Source: a bacterium (GTDB lineage: Bacteria > Bacillota_I > Bacilli_A > RFN20 > CAG-826). From it: a DNA stretch of 22,719 nucleotides. Positions within the stretch are counted from its first letter, which is position 1. Each line of letters begins with the position of its first letter. The stretch is taken from NCBI GenBank assembly GCA_004561785.1, contig SFUB01000011.1, forward strand, positions 1 to 22,719, read 5' to 3'. The notes under the pieces were generated by a model. That model had not been told where the DNA came from and searched no databases. It saw only the letters and a program-made list of their open reading frames with translations. Positions 7,945 to 15,456 of the stretch are shown here, piece after piece. The position numbers and the translations under genes are program-made.

Positions 7945-9153
7945 ATGGCGAAACTCAAAATCAAAAACCTCCTGACCGACCTCACGGGCCAGATGAGGGC
8001 GGATAAGAAAAGGAAGGCCTGCATCAAAGCCGGCTCCCCTGTGAACGATTACAGCGACCCCATTAAGGATCTTTGCCAAGAACTGCATCCGGAATTCACC
8101 GAAGTGGAGGTTCGCGAGGTCGAAGACGTCTCACTCACCGCGAGAAGAATCTTCTTCAAGCCCCTTCCCGGATTCGTTCTGCCCCCGTTTGAGGCGGGGC
8201 AGTACGCCGTGATCGACTTGGAGATCGGAAACACCAAGACCAGCCGTCCTTATTCGATCTGCTCCGCGCCCTATCAAGCAAGGCAAGGGGAGGAGTCCTT
8301 CTTCGCCATCACGGTGAGGAAAGGGAAACCCGGGGAAGGGTTTGCTTCGGATTTTCTCTATGAAACCAAACCCGGGGCCCGCTTTACGGTCCATCTGCCT
8401 TTCGGACATTTCAACGTGGAGCCTCTCCGCGATTCGAATAACCTTGTTGCCTTGGCCGGCGGCAGCGGGATCACCCCCTTCCTTTCGATGGGGCTTGAGA
8501 TTGCTCATGGGACCCTCGACGCCACGTTGACCATCCTTTATGGCTCCGCCTCTTATAACGACATCGTCTTGGAAAAGCAGTTGTCTGAACTGACTGGGCG
8601 ATGCAAAAAGATCAAGGTCGTGAACGTGATCTCCGGAGAAGGCTTGGCCATCAAAGAAGGCGATGAGAAGGGCTTTCTGTCCGCGGAGGTCATCTCGAAA
8701 TATATGGGCGCCGATCCGACCTTCTTCGTCTGCGGCCCTCTTCCGATGTACCGCTTCGTTTCGCGGGAACTCGAAAAGCTGAACGTCCCCAAGCGGAGGA
8801 TCCACATGGAGGTCTTCGGCGGGCCCAAAGACATCCGGAAAGACGAAGGGTATCCTGCCTCGATTCAAACGCAAACGTTCTCTTTGACCGTCGTCAGGGG
8901 GATCCATGAGACCGTCATCCCCGCTTTGAGCACCGAAAGCCTGGCCGTCTCTTTGGAACGGGCGGGCATCTATGTCCGGACATGTTGCCGTTCTGGCAGC
9001 TGCGGGGCATGTCGGGTGGAGGTCCTTTCCGGGGACTTCTTCGTCGCCAAGGAAGGCGACGGCAGGAGGATGGCGGACAAAGCCAACGGCTTCGTTCATT
9101 CCTGCTCCACCTATCCTTTGTCCGACATGAAAATCAAAGTCAACATCCATTGA
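7945..9153 (+). CDS. FAD/NAD(P)H oxidoreductase with C-terminal [2Fe-2S] domain
   Basis: An electron-transfer protein of the ferredoxin-NADP reductase superfamily, 402 residues. Residues 1-50 are an unassigned extension. The FAD domain (about 51-160) has R101-PYS. The NAD(P)H domain (about 165-290) has AGGSGITP at 171-178 and VCGPLPMY. The C-terminal plant-type ferredoxin domain (about 310-402) has the cluster cysteines C348, C353, C356 and C387 in exact Cx4Cx2Cx30C spacing. It would take electrons from NAD(P)H via FAD to the cluster, and from there most likely to the neighbouring flavoprotein. I chose ATG 7945, 7 bases after AAAGGGG; ATGs at 7939 (overlapping the previous stop as ATGA) and 7918 are possible. 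Last gene of the operon. Confidence 0.88.
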   Translation: MAKLKIKNLLTDLTGQMRADKKRKACIKAGSPVNDYSDPIKDLCQELHPEFTEVEVREVEDVSLTARRIFFKPLPGFVLPPFEAGQYAVIDLEIGNTKTSRPYSICSAPYQARQGEESFFAITVRKGKPGEGFASDFLYETKPGARFTVHLPFGHFNVEPLRDSNNLVALAGGSGITPFLSMGLEIAHGTLDATLTILYGSASYNDIVLEKQLSELTGRCKKIKVVNVISGEGLAIKEGDEKGFLSAEVISKYMGADPTFFVCGPLPMYRFVSRELEKLNVPKRRIHMEVFGGPKDIRKDEGYPASIQTQTFSLTVVRGIHETVIPALSTESLAVSLERAGIYVRTCCRSGSCGACRVEVLSGDFFVAKEGDGRRMADKANGFVHSCSTYPLSDMKIKVNIH

Positions 9154-9154
9154 C

Positions 9155-9213
9155 GATGGGGGAAACCCCAGATTCGCCTTTAGGGATAAGCGGGGGGAAG
9201 GTTAACCCCCATC
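9155..9213 (+). other. G/C-tract inverted repeat after the lipid operon
   Basis: GATGGGGG at 9155-9162 is perfectly complementary to CCCCCATC at 9206-9213. Inside lie a C tract (9166-9169) and a G tract (9192-9197) able to form other helices. There is no proper T-run directly after it, so a simple intrinsic terminator is doubtful. It may terminate the lipid operon, or slow or attenuate read-through into rpsF. Confidence 0.45.
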
Positions 9214-9236
9214 TACGATGGCGGATCCGTCTTTCC

Positions 9237-9265
9237 TTGATAAAGGCGTTCCGTTCCTTTATAAT
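9237..9265 (+). promoter_or_regulatory. Strong vegetative promoter of the rpsF operon
   Basis: TTGATA at 9237-9242, a 17-base spacer and a perfect TATAAT at 9260-9265. Transcription should start near 9272, giving a leader of about 95 bases before rpsF. Confidence 0.9.
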
Positions 9266-9307
9266 ATCGGACGCTTCTGAGAAGGACGGAAGCAAACATT
9301 CTCTTAT

Positions 9308-9337
9308 GGTCGCACGGGATTTCCCCCGAGGCGATCC
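9308..9337 (+). promoter_or_regulatory. rpsF leader hairpin, possible S6:S18 autoregulatory site
   Basis: Two stem blocks, TCGC with GCGA and CGGG with CCCG, are separated by a small internal loop (A opposite AG) and capped by a 6-base loop; an outer GG-CC pairing extends the stem. It lies in the rpsF leader, 14 bases before AGGAGG (9351-9356). Many bacteria carry an S6:S18-binding RNA in this position. Location and shape fit, but I cannot confirm the conserved bases. Confidence 0.4.
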
Positions 9338-9366
9338 AAAGACCGAAATTAGGAGGTGCAACAATC

Positions 9367-9666
9367 ATGGAAAAGTACGAAATCATGTACATCCTTAACG
9401 CGACTCTCGAAGAGGGAGCCCGTAAGGCCGAGATCGAGAAGCTCCATGGCATCCTGACCGCCCAAAAGGCGACCGTCAACGATGTCAAAGAATGGGGCGT
9501 CAAGGATTTCGCGAGCCCGATCCACAATCTCACCAAAGGCTACTACGTGGTCATCAACGTGACCGCCGACGTCGCTGCCTTGAAAGAGTTCGATCGTCTC
9601 GTCAAGCTTGATTCCAACGTCATCCGCCATCTAGTTACCGTCGCGCACAAAACCGCGAAGAAATAA
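9367..9666 (+). CDS. rpsF: 30S ribosomal protein S6
   Basis: Small-subunit protein that pairs with S18 on 16S rRNA. The 99-residue length is typical. Characteristic segments: MEKYEIMYILNATLEE at the N-terminus, WGVKDFASPIHNLTKGYYVVINV in the middle (written here as the family's conserved strand-loop region), and FDRLVKLDSNVIRHLV near the end. AGGAGG lies 10 bases before the ATG. First gene of rpsF-ssb-rpsR, driven by a strong promoter. Confidence 0.97.
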   Translation: MEKYEIMYILNATLEEGARKAEIEKLHGILTAQKATVNDVKEWGVKDFASPIHNLTKGYYVVINVTADVAALKEFDRLVKLDSNVIRHLVTVAHKTAKK

Positions 9667-9690
9667 CCTAGATCAGGAGGTATTCAAGCA

Positions 9691-10152
9691 ATGATCAATT
9701 CCGTCGTACTCGTCGGTCGCCTCACCCGCGACCCCGAACTCCGCAAAACCAACTCTGGGATGAGCGTGGCTTCCTTCACTTTGGCCGTCGACGATTCCTT
9801 CCGTGGGCCTAACGGAGAGAAAGTGACGATCTTCATGCCCATCTCGGTGTGGGGAAAGTCCGCTGACAACGTCGCCAAATTCACCCGCAAGGGATCTCTG
9901 GTCGGAGTCACCGGGCGCCTTACCCAGCGTAAGTACACCCGCCGGACCGACAACGTCGAAGTCAGCGTGACGGAAGTGTCCGCCAGCACGGTCGAGTTCC
10001 TTGACCCCAAGGACGCGAGCCGCAGCGCAAACGCCAATTCGGGCTATGCCCCGGACATGAGCTCTCCCGAGCCCGTTTCCCAGGTCAGCCCCAAACAAGA
10101 GAGCAAGAACCTCGATTCCATCGACGTCGTCGATGACGATTTGCCGTTCTGA
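9691..10152 (+). CDS. ssb: Single-stranded DNA-binding protein
   Basis: Coats single-stranded DNA in replication, repair and recombination. Residues 1 to about 108 form the OB fold, starting MINSVVLVGRLTRDPELR. A low-complexity linker follows, and the protein ends in DDDLPF, the acidic tip that recruits partner proteins. The 153-residue length is usual. AGGAGG stands before the ATG. Its place between rpsF and rpsR is the standard Bacillota order. Confidence 0.97.
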   Translation: MINSVVLVGRLTRDPELRKTNSGMSVASFTLAVDDSFRGPNGEKVTIFMPISVWGKSADNVAKFTRKGSLVGVTGRLTQRKYTRRTDNVEVSVTEVSASTVEFLDPKDASRSANANSGYAPDMSSPEPVSQVSPKQESKNLDSIDVVDDDLPF

Positions 10153-10175
10153 GGCTCCCAGAAAGGATAAAACCA

Positions 10176-10400
10176 ATGCCATTCCGCAAAATGCGTACCC
10201 GCAGGAAGGCCTGCTACTTCAAGAAGAACAAGATCGATTACATCGATTACAAAGACGCAGAGCTTCTCGGCCGCTTCATCGGCCCCGACGGGAAAATCAC
10301 CCCGCGCGCCATCACCGGCACCAGCGCCAAATATCAGCGCCAGCTTGCCAGCGCCATCAAGAAGGCCCGTTTCATGGGCTTGCTTCCTGACGTCAAATAA
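10176..10400 (+). CDS. rpsR: 30S ribosomal protein S18
   Basis: Small-subunit protein and partner of S6. The 74-residue sequence has the family core: KACYFKKNKIDYIDYKD, then GKITPRAITGTSAKYQRQL and a basic tail. AAAGGA precedes the ATG. Only one cysteine (C13) is present, so this is the form without a zinc site. It ends the rpsF operon and a terminator follows 19 bases later. Confidence 0.97.
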   Translation: MPFRKMRTRRKACYFKKNKIDYIDYKDAELLGRFIGPDGKITPRAITGTSAKYQRQLASAIKKARFMGLLPDVK

Positions 10401-10419
10401 GCAGGGATAACGCCAAACC

Positions 10420-10447
10420 AAGAGCCTGAGAAATCGGGCTCTTTTTT
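10420..10447 (+). terminator. rpsR intrinsic terminator
   Basis: A 7-base stem, AAGAGCC with GGCTCTT, around a 10-base loop, followed by a T-run to 10447. Confidence 0.85.
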
Positions 10448-10506
10448 CAGTTTGATTTTTTATACAAAAACTATAGACGTATTCGCTATTTCACCTTGTT
10501 TCAGTC

Positions 10507-10512
10507 TAAAAT
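10507..10512 (+). promoter_or_regulatory. -10 box of a leaderless small gene
   Basis: TAAAAT lies exactly 6 bases before the ATG at 10519, so transcription would begin at or next to the start codon. No Shine-Dalgarno sequence is present. The -35 box is not convincing. Confidence 0.45.
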
Positions 10513-10518
10513 AGAGCC

Positions 10519-10629
10519 ATGAAAACCGAAACCTTGGTAGGCATCATCGTGACCATCGTGGTCATCGCCCTCACGATCGCGGTGGTTTTCTACCTGATTT
10601 CGCTCAAAGACAAAAACCGAGATGAGTGA
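10519..10629 (+). CDS. Small single-span membrane protein (36 residues)
   Basis: ATG at 10519 to TGA at 10627-10629. The peptide starts MKTETLVG, has one long hydrophobic stretch (about residues 6-28, rich in I, V, L and A) and ends in a charged tail, LKDKNRDE. This gives a plausible membrane helix with the tail inside the cell. Support for a real gene: its own -10 box, a well-formed terminator just after it (10652-10684), and no other explanation for the 230 bases between rpsR and gdpP. I do not recognise the family. No ribosome binding site is present, so it would be translated from a leaderless message. Confidence 0.6.
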   Translation: MKTETLVGIIVTIVVIALTIAVVFYLISLKDKNRDE

Positions 10630-10651
10630 TGGCGCTTTCCCCTTCGCCTCG

Positions 10652-10684
10652 CTCCTCTAGGGCTTTGCCCTATAGGAGAGTTTT
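10652..10684 (+). terminator. Terminator of the 36-residue gene
   Basis: A 12-base stem with one C-T mismatch (10652-10663 with 10667-10678), a TTT loop, then AG and TTTT, with more pyrimidines after it. It stands directly before the gdpP promoter and isolates the two units. Confidence 0.75.
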
Positions 10685-10695
10685 CTTCTCAGGAC

Positions 10696-10701
10696 TATAA
10701 T
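10696..10701 (+). promoter_or_regulatory. -10 box of the gdpP operon, leaderless
   Basis: A perfect TATAAT lies exactly 6 bases before the gdpP ATG, so transcription should start on the A of the start codon. No -35 match stands at 16-18 bases, and there is no Shine-Dalgarno sequence. Confidence 0.6.
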
Positions 10702-10707
10702 GGGCCT

Positions 10708-12771
10708 ATGTCAACCTCTTCCCCGAACAAGAACTCTTCCATCGCCTCCGCTTTGAGGCGCAGCCGCGTCGCCACCTTCGTCGTGCTGCTTTTCGAATTG
10801 GTTCTTTTGGGAGGGGCGATCGCTCTCTATTGCTTTGATTTCCCCAAAGGCTTCCACGATGCGATGAAGGTCGAATATTGGTTCATCGCCTTTGCCGTCG
10901 CGATCGTCGTGAACATCTTGATCCTCTGGGTCACCCAACTTGCCGTCGGGCACATCCGCCAAAGGAACGACGTCGAAGCCGCCTCCGTCATCGGGGGCGA
11001 CATCCAAGAAGCCTACAAATTTGGCCAAATCGGCTTGGTGGTCACCGATGACAACGACATCGTCATGTGGACCAACGCCCTGTTCAAGGATCGCGGCTTC
11101 GACCTATTGGACATGAACGTCATGGATTGGAAGCCTGAGCTGGCCGATCTCAAGAAAGCCCCCGCGGACGCCTCCAAGAAAATCGAGGCCAACGGCAGGA
11201 CCTACAACGTCAAATTCCTCCCCGACGCGCACATGTACATCTTCCGGGATTGCACCGATTTCGAATCCCTTTGTGCCTATTCCAAGGAACAGGCCCCCGT
11301 CATCGGCATCCTGATGATGGACAACTATTCCGAGATCGCCGGCAACGCCGAAGACGACAACAACGACGTCATTACCAAAGTCCGCGCGGCCATTTTCGAT
11401 TACGCGAAGCAAAACGGCGTCTTGCTCCGCCGGTTCCGGAACGATTCCTATTTCCTCGTCTGCAACTATTCTTCCCTCCAGAAGATGGAGAACGATAACT
11501 TCTCGATTCTGGAGAAGACCCGGGCCATTGGAAAGGGAGAAAACGTCATTCCGACCCTCTCCATCGGCTTGGCCCACGACTTCGCCGACGTCATCAAACT
11601 CCACGACATGGCCTCCAACGCGATCGACATCGCCATGAGCCGCGGCGGCGATCAGGCCGTCGTGTCCCAATACGGGCAGGATCTGCACTTCTATGGCGGC
11701 AAAACCGCCGCCATCGAGAACGCGGGCCGCGTTCAGTTCCGTTCCGTGGCCGATTCCATGATTTCCCTCATCAAAGCCGCGTCTGGGGTCATCGTCTCCG
11801 GACACCTCGATATGGACATGGACGCCTTGGCCGGGTGCCTTGGCGTGAAAGCGATCTGCGATTACTGCAAAGTGCCCTGCAAGATCGTCTTCGACCCGAA
11901 ACTCACCGAGAAGAAGACCCGTTACGCCTTCACCGGCAGCTTCACCAAAGCCGAACTAGACGAAATCACCTTGACCCCGAAAGAGGCGCTGGACGCGATG
12001 AGGCCCACGACTCTGTTCGTGGTGGTCGATGTCTCCGTCCCTTCCCGCGTCATGGGGCAGAAAGCCATGGAGAGATCGGTCAAAAGGATCGTGATCGACC
12101 ATCATCGACGGGGGGAGCAATTCATCGAGAATCCAGTTCTTAGCTACGTTGATCCTTCCGCCTCCTCCACCGCGGAGATCATGGCTGAGTTCATCCATTA
12201 CGCGACCGCCAACCCGCGCATCGAGGTCCCGCCCCTCTACGCGACCCTCATGCTCTCCGGCATGTTCCTCGACACCAACTTCTTCAAATCCAAATCCACC
12301 GGCATCCGTTCCTTCGAGGCGGCCGAGATCCTGAAGGAATTCGGAGCGGACAACCAGGCCGCGGACGATTTCCTCAAAGACGAATACGAGGAATACGCCT
12401 TGGTCAACAACATCGTCTCCACCCTCCGCACCCCCTATACGGGAGTCGTCTACTGCGTTTCTAGCGACAAAGACATCGTGGAGCAGGCCTCTTTGAGCAA
12501 AGTGGCCAACCAATTGATGCAATTGAAAGGCATCAACGCCTGCTTCGTCATCGGCAGGACGGGGACCAACGAAACCCGCATCTCCGCCCGCAGCGACGGA
12601 ACCATCAACGTCCAGCTTCTCTGCGAGAAGATGGGCGGAGGCGGACATTTCGGGGCGGCGGCCGCCGCGTTCCGCGATGTCGCCGTATCCGGGGTCGAAT
12701 CCAAATTGGTCGATACCCTGGACACCTACTTAAGCGAAGCCAAATCCGATAGCAAAGGAGAAAGAGAATGA
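10708..12771 (+). CDS. gdpP: Cyclic-di-AMP phosphodiesterase GdpP (YybT)
   Basis: Membrane enzyme that hydrolyses c-di-AMP to 5'-pApA, controlling potassium, osmotic and cell-wall balance. The 687 residues show the family order: two membrane helices (about 22-45 and 57-80), a PAS-like domain (about 90-155), a degenerate GGDEF domain (about 175-310), a DHH domain and a C-terminal DHHA1 domain. Metal-binding residues are visible: H366 and D368, D370, D372 in GHLDMDMDA; D464-H465-H466; and GGGGHFG at 643-649 in DHHA1. Length and motifs are complete. The start ATG at 10708 fits the family N-terminus although no ribosome site precedes it. It overlaps rplI by ATGA and so heads a gdpP-rplI-dnaB-walJ-rlmH unit. 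Confidence 0.96.
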   Translation: MSTSSPNKNSSIASALRRSRVATFVVLLFELVLLGGAIALYCFDFPKGFHDAMKVEYWFIAFAVAIVVNILILWVTQLAVGHIRQRNDVEAASVIGGDIQEAYKFGQIGLVVTDDNDIVMWTNALFKDRGFDLLDMNVMDWKPELADLKKAPADASKKIEANGRTYNVKFLPDAHMYIFRDCTDFESLCAYSKEQAPVIGILMMDNYSEIAGNAEDDNNDVITKVRAAIFDYAKQNGVLLRRFRNDSYFLVCNYSSLQKMENDNFSILEKTRAIGKGENVIPTLSIGLAHDFADVIKLHDMASNAIDIAMSRGGDQAVVSQYGQDLHFYGGKTAAIENAGRVQFRSVADSMISLIKAASGVIVSGHLDMDMDALAGCLGVKAICDYCKVPCKIVFDPKLTEKKTRYAFTGSFTKAELDEITLTPKEALDAMRPTTLFVVVDVSVPSRVMGQKAMERSVKRIVIDHHRRGEQFIENPVLSYVDPSASSTAEIMAEFIHYATANPRIEVPPLYATLMLSGMFLDTNFFKSKSTGIRSFEAAEILKEFGADNQAADDFLKDEYEEYALVNNIVSTLRTPYTGVVYCVSSDKDIVEQASLSKVANQLMQLKGINACFVIGRTGTNETRISARSDGTINVQLLCEKMGGGGHFGAAAAAFRDVAVSGVESKLVDTLDTYLSEAKSDSKGERE

Positions 12772-13229
12772 AAGTCATTTTGTTAGCAGACGTTCGCAAA
12801 CTCGGACGCAAAGGGGACACCATTGAGGTTTCCGACGGCTACGGGAGCAACTATTTGATCCCCCGCGGGCTCGCGGTCGCTTCCACCGCGGCGAGCCAAA
12901 AGGGCCTGGCCAAAGCCAACGCCGAAGAGGCCGTCCGCCAGAAGCGCCTCAAGAAGGAGGCTGAGGAGCTCGCCGCAAGGCTCGAGAACCTCAACGTCGA
13001 ATTCAAAGCCAAAGTCGGCAGCGATGGTCGTATGTTCGGGACCATCTCGACCAAGGAAATCGTCGAGGGGATGGAGAAGCAGTGGGGCATCAAACTCGAC
13101 AAACGCAAATTCATCGACAAATATCCCGCCAACGCCTTGGGCTATACCCGCCTCAAGATCGAACTCTACAAAGGCGATGAGGGCGAGGTCGACGGGGTCG
13201 TCAACGTCCACATCTCCGAGGCGAAGTGA
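12768..13229 (+). CDS. rplI: 50S ribosomal protein L9
   Basis: Large-subunit protein near the L1 stalk that helps keep the reading frame. 153 residues, normal length. The N-terminal domain is clear: MKVILLADVRKLGRKGDTIEVSDGY is the family signature region, ending SNYLIPRGLA. A long central helix (about 42-75) and a C-terminal RNA-binding domain follow. The ATG overlaps the gdpP stop (ATGA) and GGAG lies just upstream. Confidence 0.97.
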   Translation: MKVILLADVRKLGRKGDTIEVSDGYGSNYLIPRGLAVASTAASQKGLAKANAEEAVRQKRLKKEAEELAARLENLNVEFKAKVGSDGRMFGTISTKEIVEGMEKQWGIKLDKRKFIDKYPANALGYTRLKIELYKGDEGEVDGVVNVHISEAK

Positions 13230-14695
13230 TGGCCAACGTTTTCCAATTGCCCGCCAACGTCGAAGCCGAACGCTGCGTTTTGGGCGCGATGATGATCTCG
13301 CCCCAAGCCTGCGCGGTCGCTTTGGGGTCGCTCGAGGAAGACAATTTCTCCGACGTTGACCCTCGCAACCGGATGATCTTCCACGCCATGAAGGAGCTTT
13401 CCTTCTCGGGGAAGCCGATCGACGTCAACACGGTCTTCGACGAAATCATCTCCCTTCAACTCAACAAAGAAGTGACCGCCCAATATCTGGGGGAGCTTCT
13501 GAACCTCGTCATCTCCCCGGACAATGTGGACGATTACATCGCCATGGTCCATGAGCAGGCGGTCCTGCGCGATTTCCTGCTGGAGATGAAATCCATCCAG
13601 GAAGAATACGCCAAAGGCGTTCCGAACATCGGCGAGTTCATCGAGAAATCCAACGCTTCCATCGGCCTCATCGCCCAAAAAAGGATGGTCAAAGGCATGG
13701 TCAGCGCCGCCGACGTCGCCAACACGGTGGGCGTGAAGATCCAACAGAGCAGCACCAGCAACGTAAGGGGCCTCATCGGGATTGATACGGGCTTCCGCGA
13801 GCTTAACGCTTTAACCCACGGCTGGCAAAAGGAAGACCTGATCATTTTGGCGGCCCGCCCTTCCGTCGGGAAAACCGCTTTGGGGCTGAACTTCGCCTTC
13901 AACGCGGCCAGCAAAAGCAAATGCACGGTCGCCTTCTTCTCCTTGGAAATGTCCTCGGAGAAAATCATGGAGAGGCTTCTCGCCTCCCGTTCGTCCGTCA
14001 ACAGCGAGAAGATCATGCAGGGGTTCCTCGATCAGAGAGACAAAGTCAAGCTCGCCGCGGCGATCGACGAGATCAGCAAGACGCGCCTCTATTTCGATGA
14101 TTCCCCGGATTCCAAACTCGGGGACATCATCTCCAAAGCCACTCAGCTCAAGAACCAGCATCCCGACTTGGGATTGATCGTCATCGATTATCTCGGCCGC
14201 ATCCGCATGTCGGACCGCACCTCCCTGGACCAGAGGCAGCAGGAGGTCTCCATCATCTCGGGCCAGCTGAAGCAATTGGCCCGTTCCCTCCACGTTCCGG
14301 TCATTTGCTTGGCTCAGCTTAACCGCGATGTCGAGAAGACCGAGACGAAAAAGCCCCAGCTTTCCAACCTCCGCGAATCGGGCGCCATCGAACAGGACGC
14401 CGACGTGTGCATCTTGCTTTACCGCGAGGACTATTACACGAACCTCGGCATCTCCGTGACCGAGAAAAAGAAGAAATTCAGCCAGCAGGAGGAAGCCCCG
14501 AAGGAAGAGGCCCCCAAGAAGAACCAAGACGTCAGCGAGGTTTCTTTGATCATCGCCAAGAACCGCAACGGCAAAACCGGCGAATGCAAGCTGATCTTCC
14601 AGAAGAACTTCTCCCGTTTTTCCGATCCAAGCCGCGAATTCGAATCGCGCCAAGCCGAGATCGAAGCCGGGCGTCTCCAAAGGTCCGACGAATAA
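13229..14695 (+). CDS. dnaB: Replicative DNA helicase (DnaB family; DnaC in Bacillus)
   Basis: Hexameric 5'-3' helicase that unwinds DNA at the replication fork and binds primase. 488 residues. The N-terminal domain has LPANVEAERCVLGAM; the RecA-like ATPase has Walker A A209-RPSVGKT, the segment VAFFSLEMS, Walker B LIVIDYL, and QLNRDVEK with RESGAIEQDADV (arginine-finger region). An insert rich in K, E, Q and P lies at about 410-435, between REDYY and the last strand; many relatives have a shorter loop here. The stop of rplI and this ATG share an A (TGATG). A GTG directly upstream at 13226 is the alternative start. Confidence 0.97.
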   Translation: MANVFQLPANVEAERCVLGAMMISPQACAVALGSLEEDNFSDVDPRNRMIFHAMKELSFSGKPIDVNTVFDEIISLQLNKEVTAQYLGELLNLVISPDNVDDYIAMVHEQAVLRDFLLEMKSIQEEYAKGVPNIGEFIEKSNASIGLIAQKRMVKGMVSAADVANTVGVKIQQSSTSNVRGLIGIDTGFRELNALTHGWQKEDLIILAARPSVGKTALGLNFAFNAASKSKCTVAFFSLEMSSEKIMERLLASRSSVNSEKIMQGFLDQRDKVKLAAAIDEISKTRLYFDDSPDSKLGDIISKATQLKNQHPDLGLIVIDYLGRIRMSDRTSLDQRQQEVSIISGQLKQLARSLHVPVICLAQLNRDVEKTETKKPQLSNLRESGAIEQDADVCILLYREDYYTNLGISVTEKKKKFSQQEEAPKEEAPKKNQDVSEVSLIIAKNRNGKTGECKLIFQKNFSRFSDPSREFESRQAEIEAGRLQRSDE

Positions 14696-14703
14696 TCCAA
14701 GCC

Positions 14704-15456
14704 ATGATCTCTTTCCAATTCATCGCCTCCGGCTCCAAAGGCAACGCCACCCTCCTTTACGATGGGGAAACCCTCATCCAAATCGATATGGGCATCCCTT
14801 TGAAGCGGCTTAAAGAGGGTTTGTCCAATCTTCATAAAGACGTTAAGGACATCCAAGGGGTGTTCTTGACCCATGAGCATGCCGATCACATCTCCAAATT
14901 GCCCCTCCTCCAGAAAAGGGGAGTCAAGGTTTATGCCTCTTTGGGCGTATGCCCGGAGACCGACGTTTTCTTGACCCCGGGAAAGGAAATCAAAGTCGGA
15001 AGCATCGCTGTTTTGCCTTTTTCTTCGAGCCATGACGCGAGGAATCCCCTCAATTACGTCTTCACTTTGAAGTCCAGGCGCTTGGCCTATATCACCGATA
15101 CGGGGGTCATCCTCAAGAAGAACCTACCCCTTCTAAAAGACTGCGATTATTACGTCTTCGAGTCCAACCACGACAAAACGATGCTTCTTAGTTCCTCTAG
15201 GCCCATCCAGCTTAAGAAGCGCATCCTCGGCAAGAAGGGCCATCTCAGCAATGAGCAGGCCGGGGAGTATCTATCTTCTCTCATCGGGCCAAAGACGAAG
15301 AAGATCTACCTCGCCCATCTCTCCGAGGAATGCAACACCCCCGAGATCGCCCTAGAGACCATCCATAGGGTGTTCCAAAAGAACGGGATTTCCTTCCCCA
15401 TCGAAGACGTCGTCCCTCTGAAGCAACATTGCCTCATCGAAGGAGGCGAGGAATGA
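14704..15456 (+). CDS. walJ: Metallo-beta-lactamase-fold nuclease WalJ (YycJ)
   Basis: Member of the WalJ/YycJ family of metallo-beta-lactamase-fold proteins, with 5'-3' exonuclease activity reported in Bacillus relatives. 250 residues. Seen: N-terminal MISFQFIASGSKGNATLL, metal-binding T56-HEHADH at 56-62, SSSHDARNP with a further histidine ligand, ITDTG, and HLSEECNTPE near the end. The start is the ATG at 14704; the frame stays open further upstream but only in the shadow of dnaB. The Shine-Dalgarno is poor. In many Bacillota walJ sits in the walKR operon; here it follows dnaB directly and no walKR genes are present in the window. Confidence 0.9.
   Translation: MISFQFIASGSKGNATLLYDGETLIQIDMGIPLKRLKEGLSNLHKDVKDIQGVFLTHEHADHISKLPLLQKRGVKVYASLGVCPETDVFLTPGKEIKVGSIAVLPFSSSHDARNPLNYVFTLKSRRLAYITDTGVILKKNLPLLKDCDYYVFESNHDKTMLLSSSRPIQLKKRILGKKGHLSNEQAGEYLSSLIGPKTKKIYLAHLSEECNTPEIALETIHRVFQKNGISFPIEDVVPLKQHCLIEGGEE

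Noticed and set aside
6380..9153. Carotenoid biosynthesis operon suggested by the CrtI-like gene
   Set aside because: No phytoene or dehydrosqualene synthase and no prenyl transferase; the neighbours are acyl-ACP genes.
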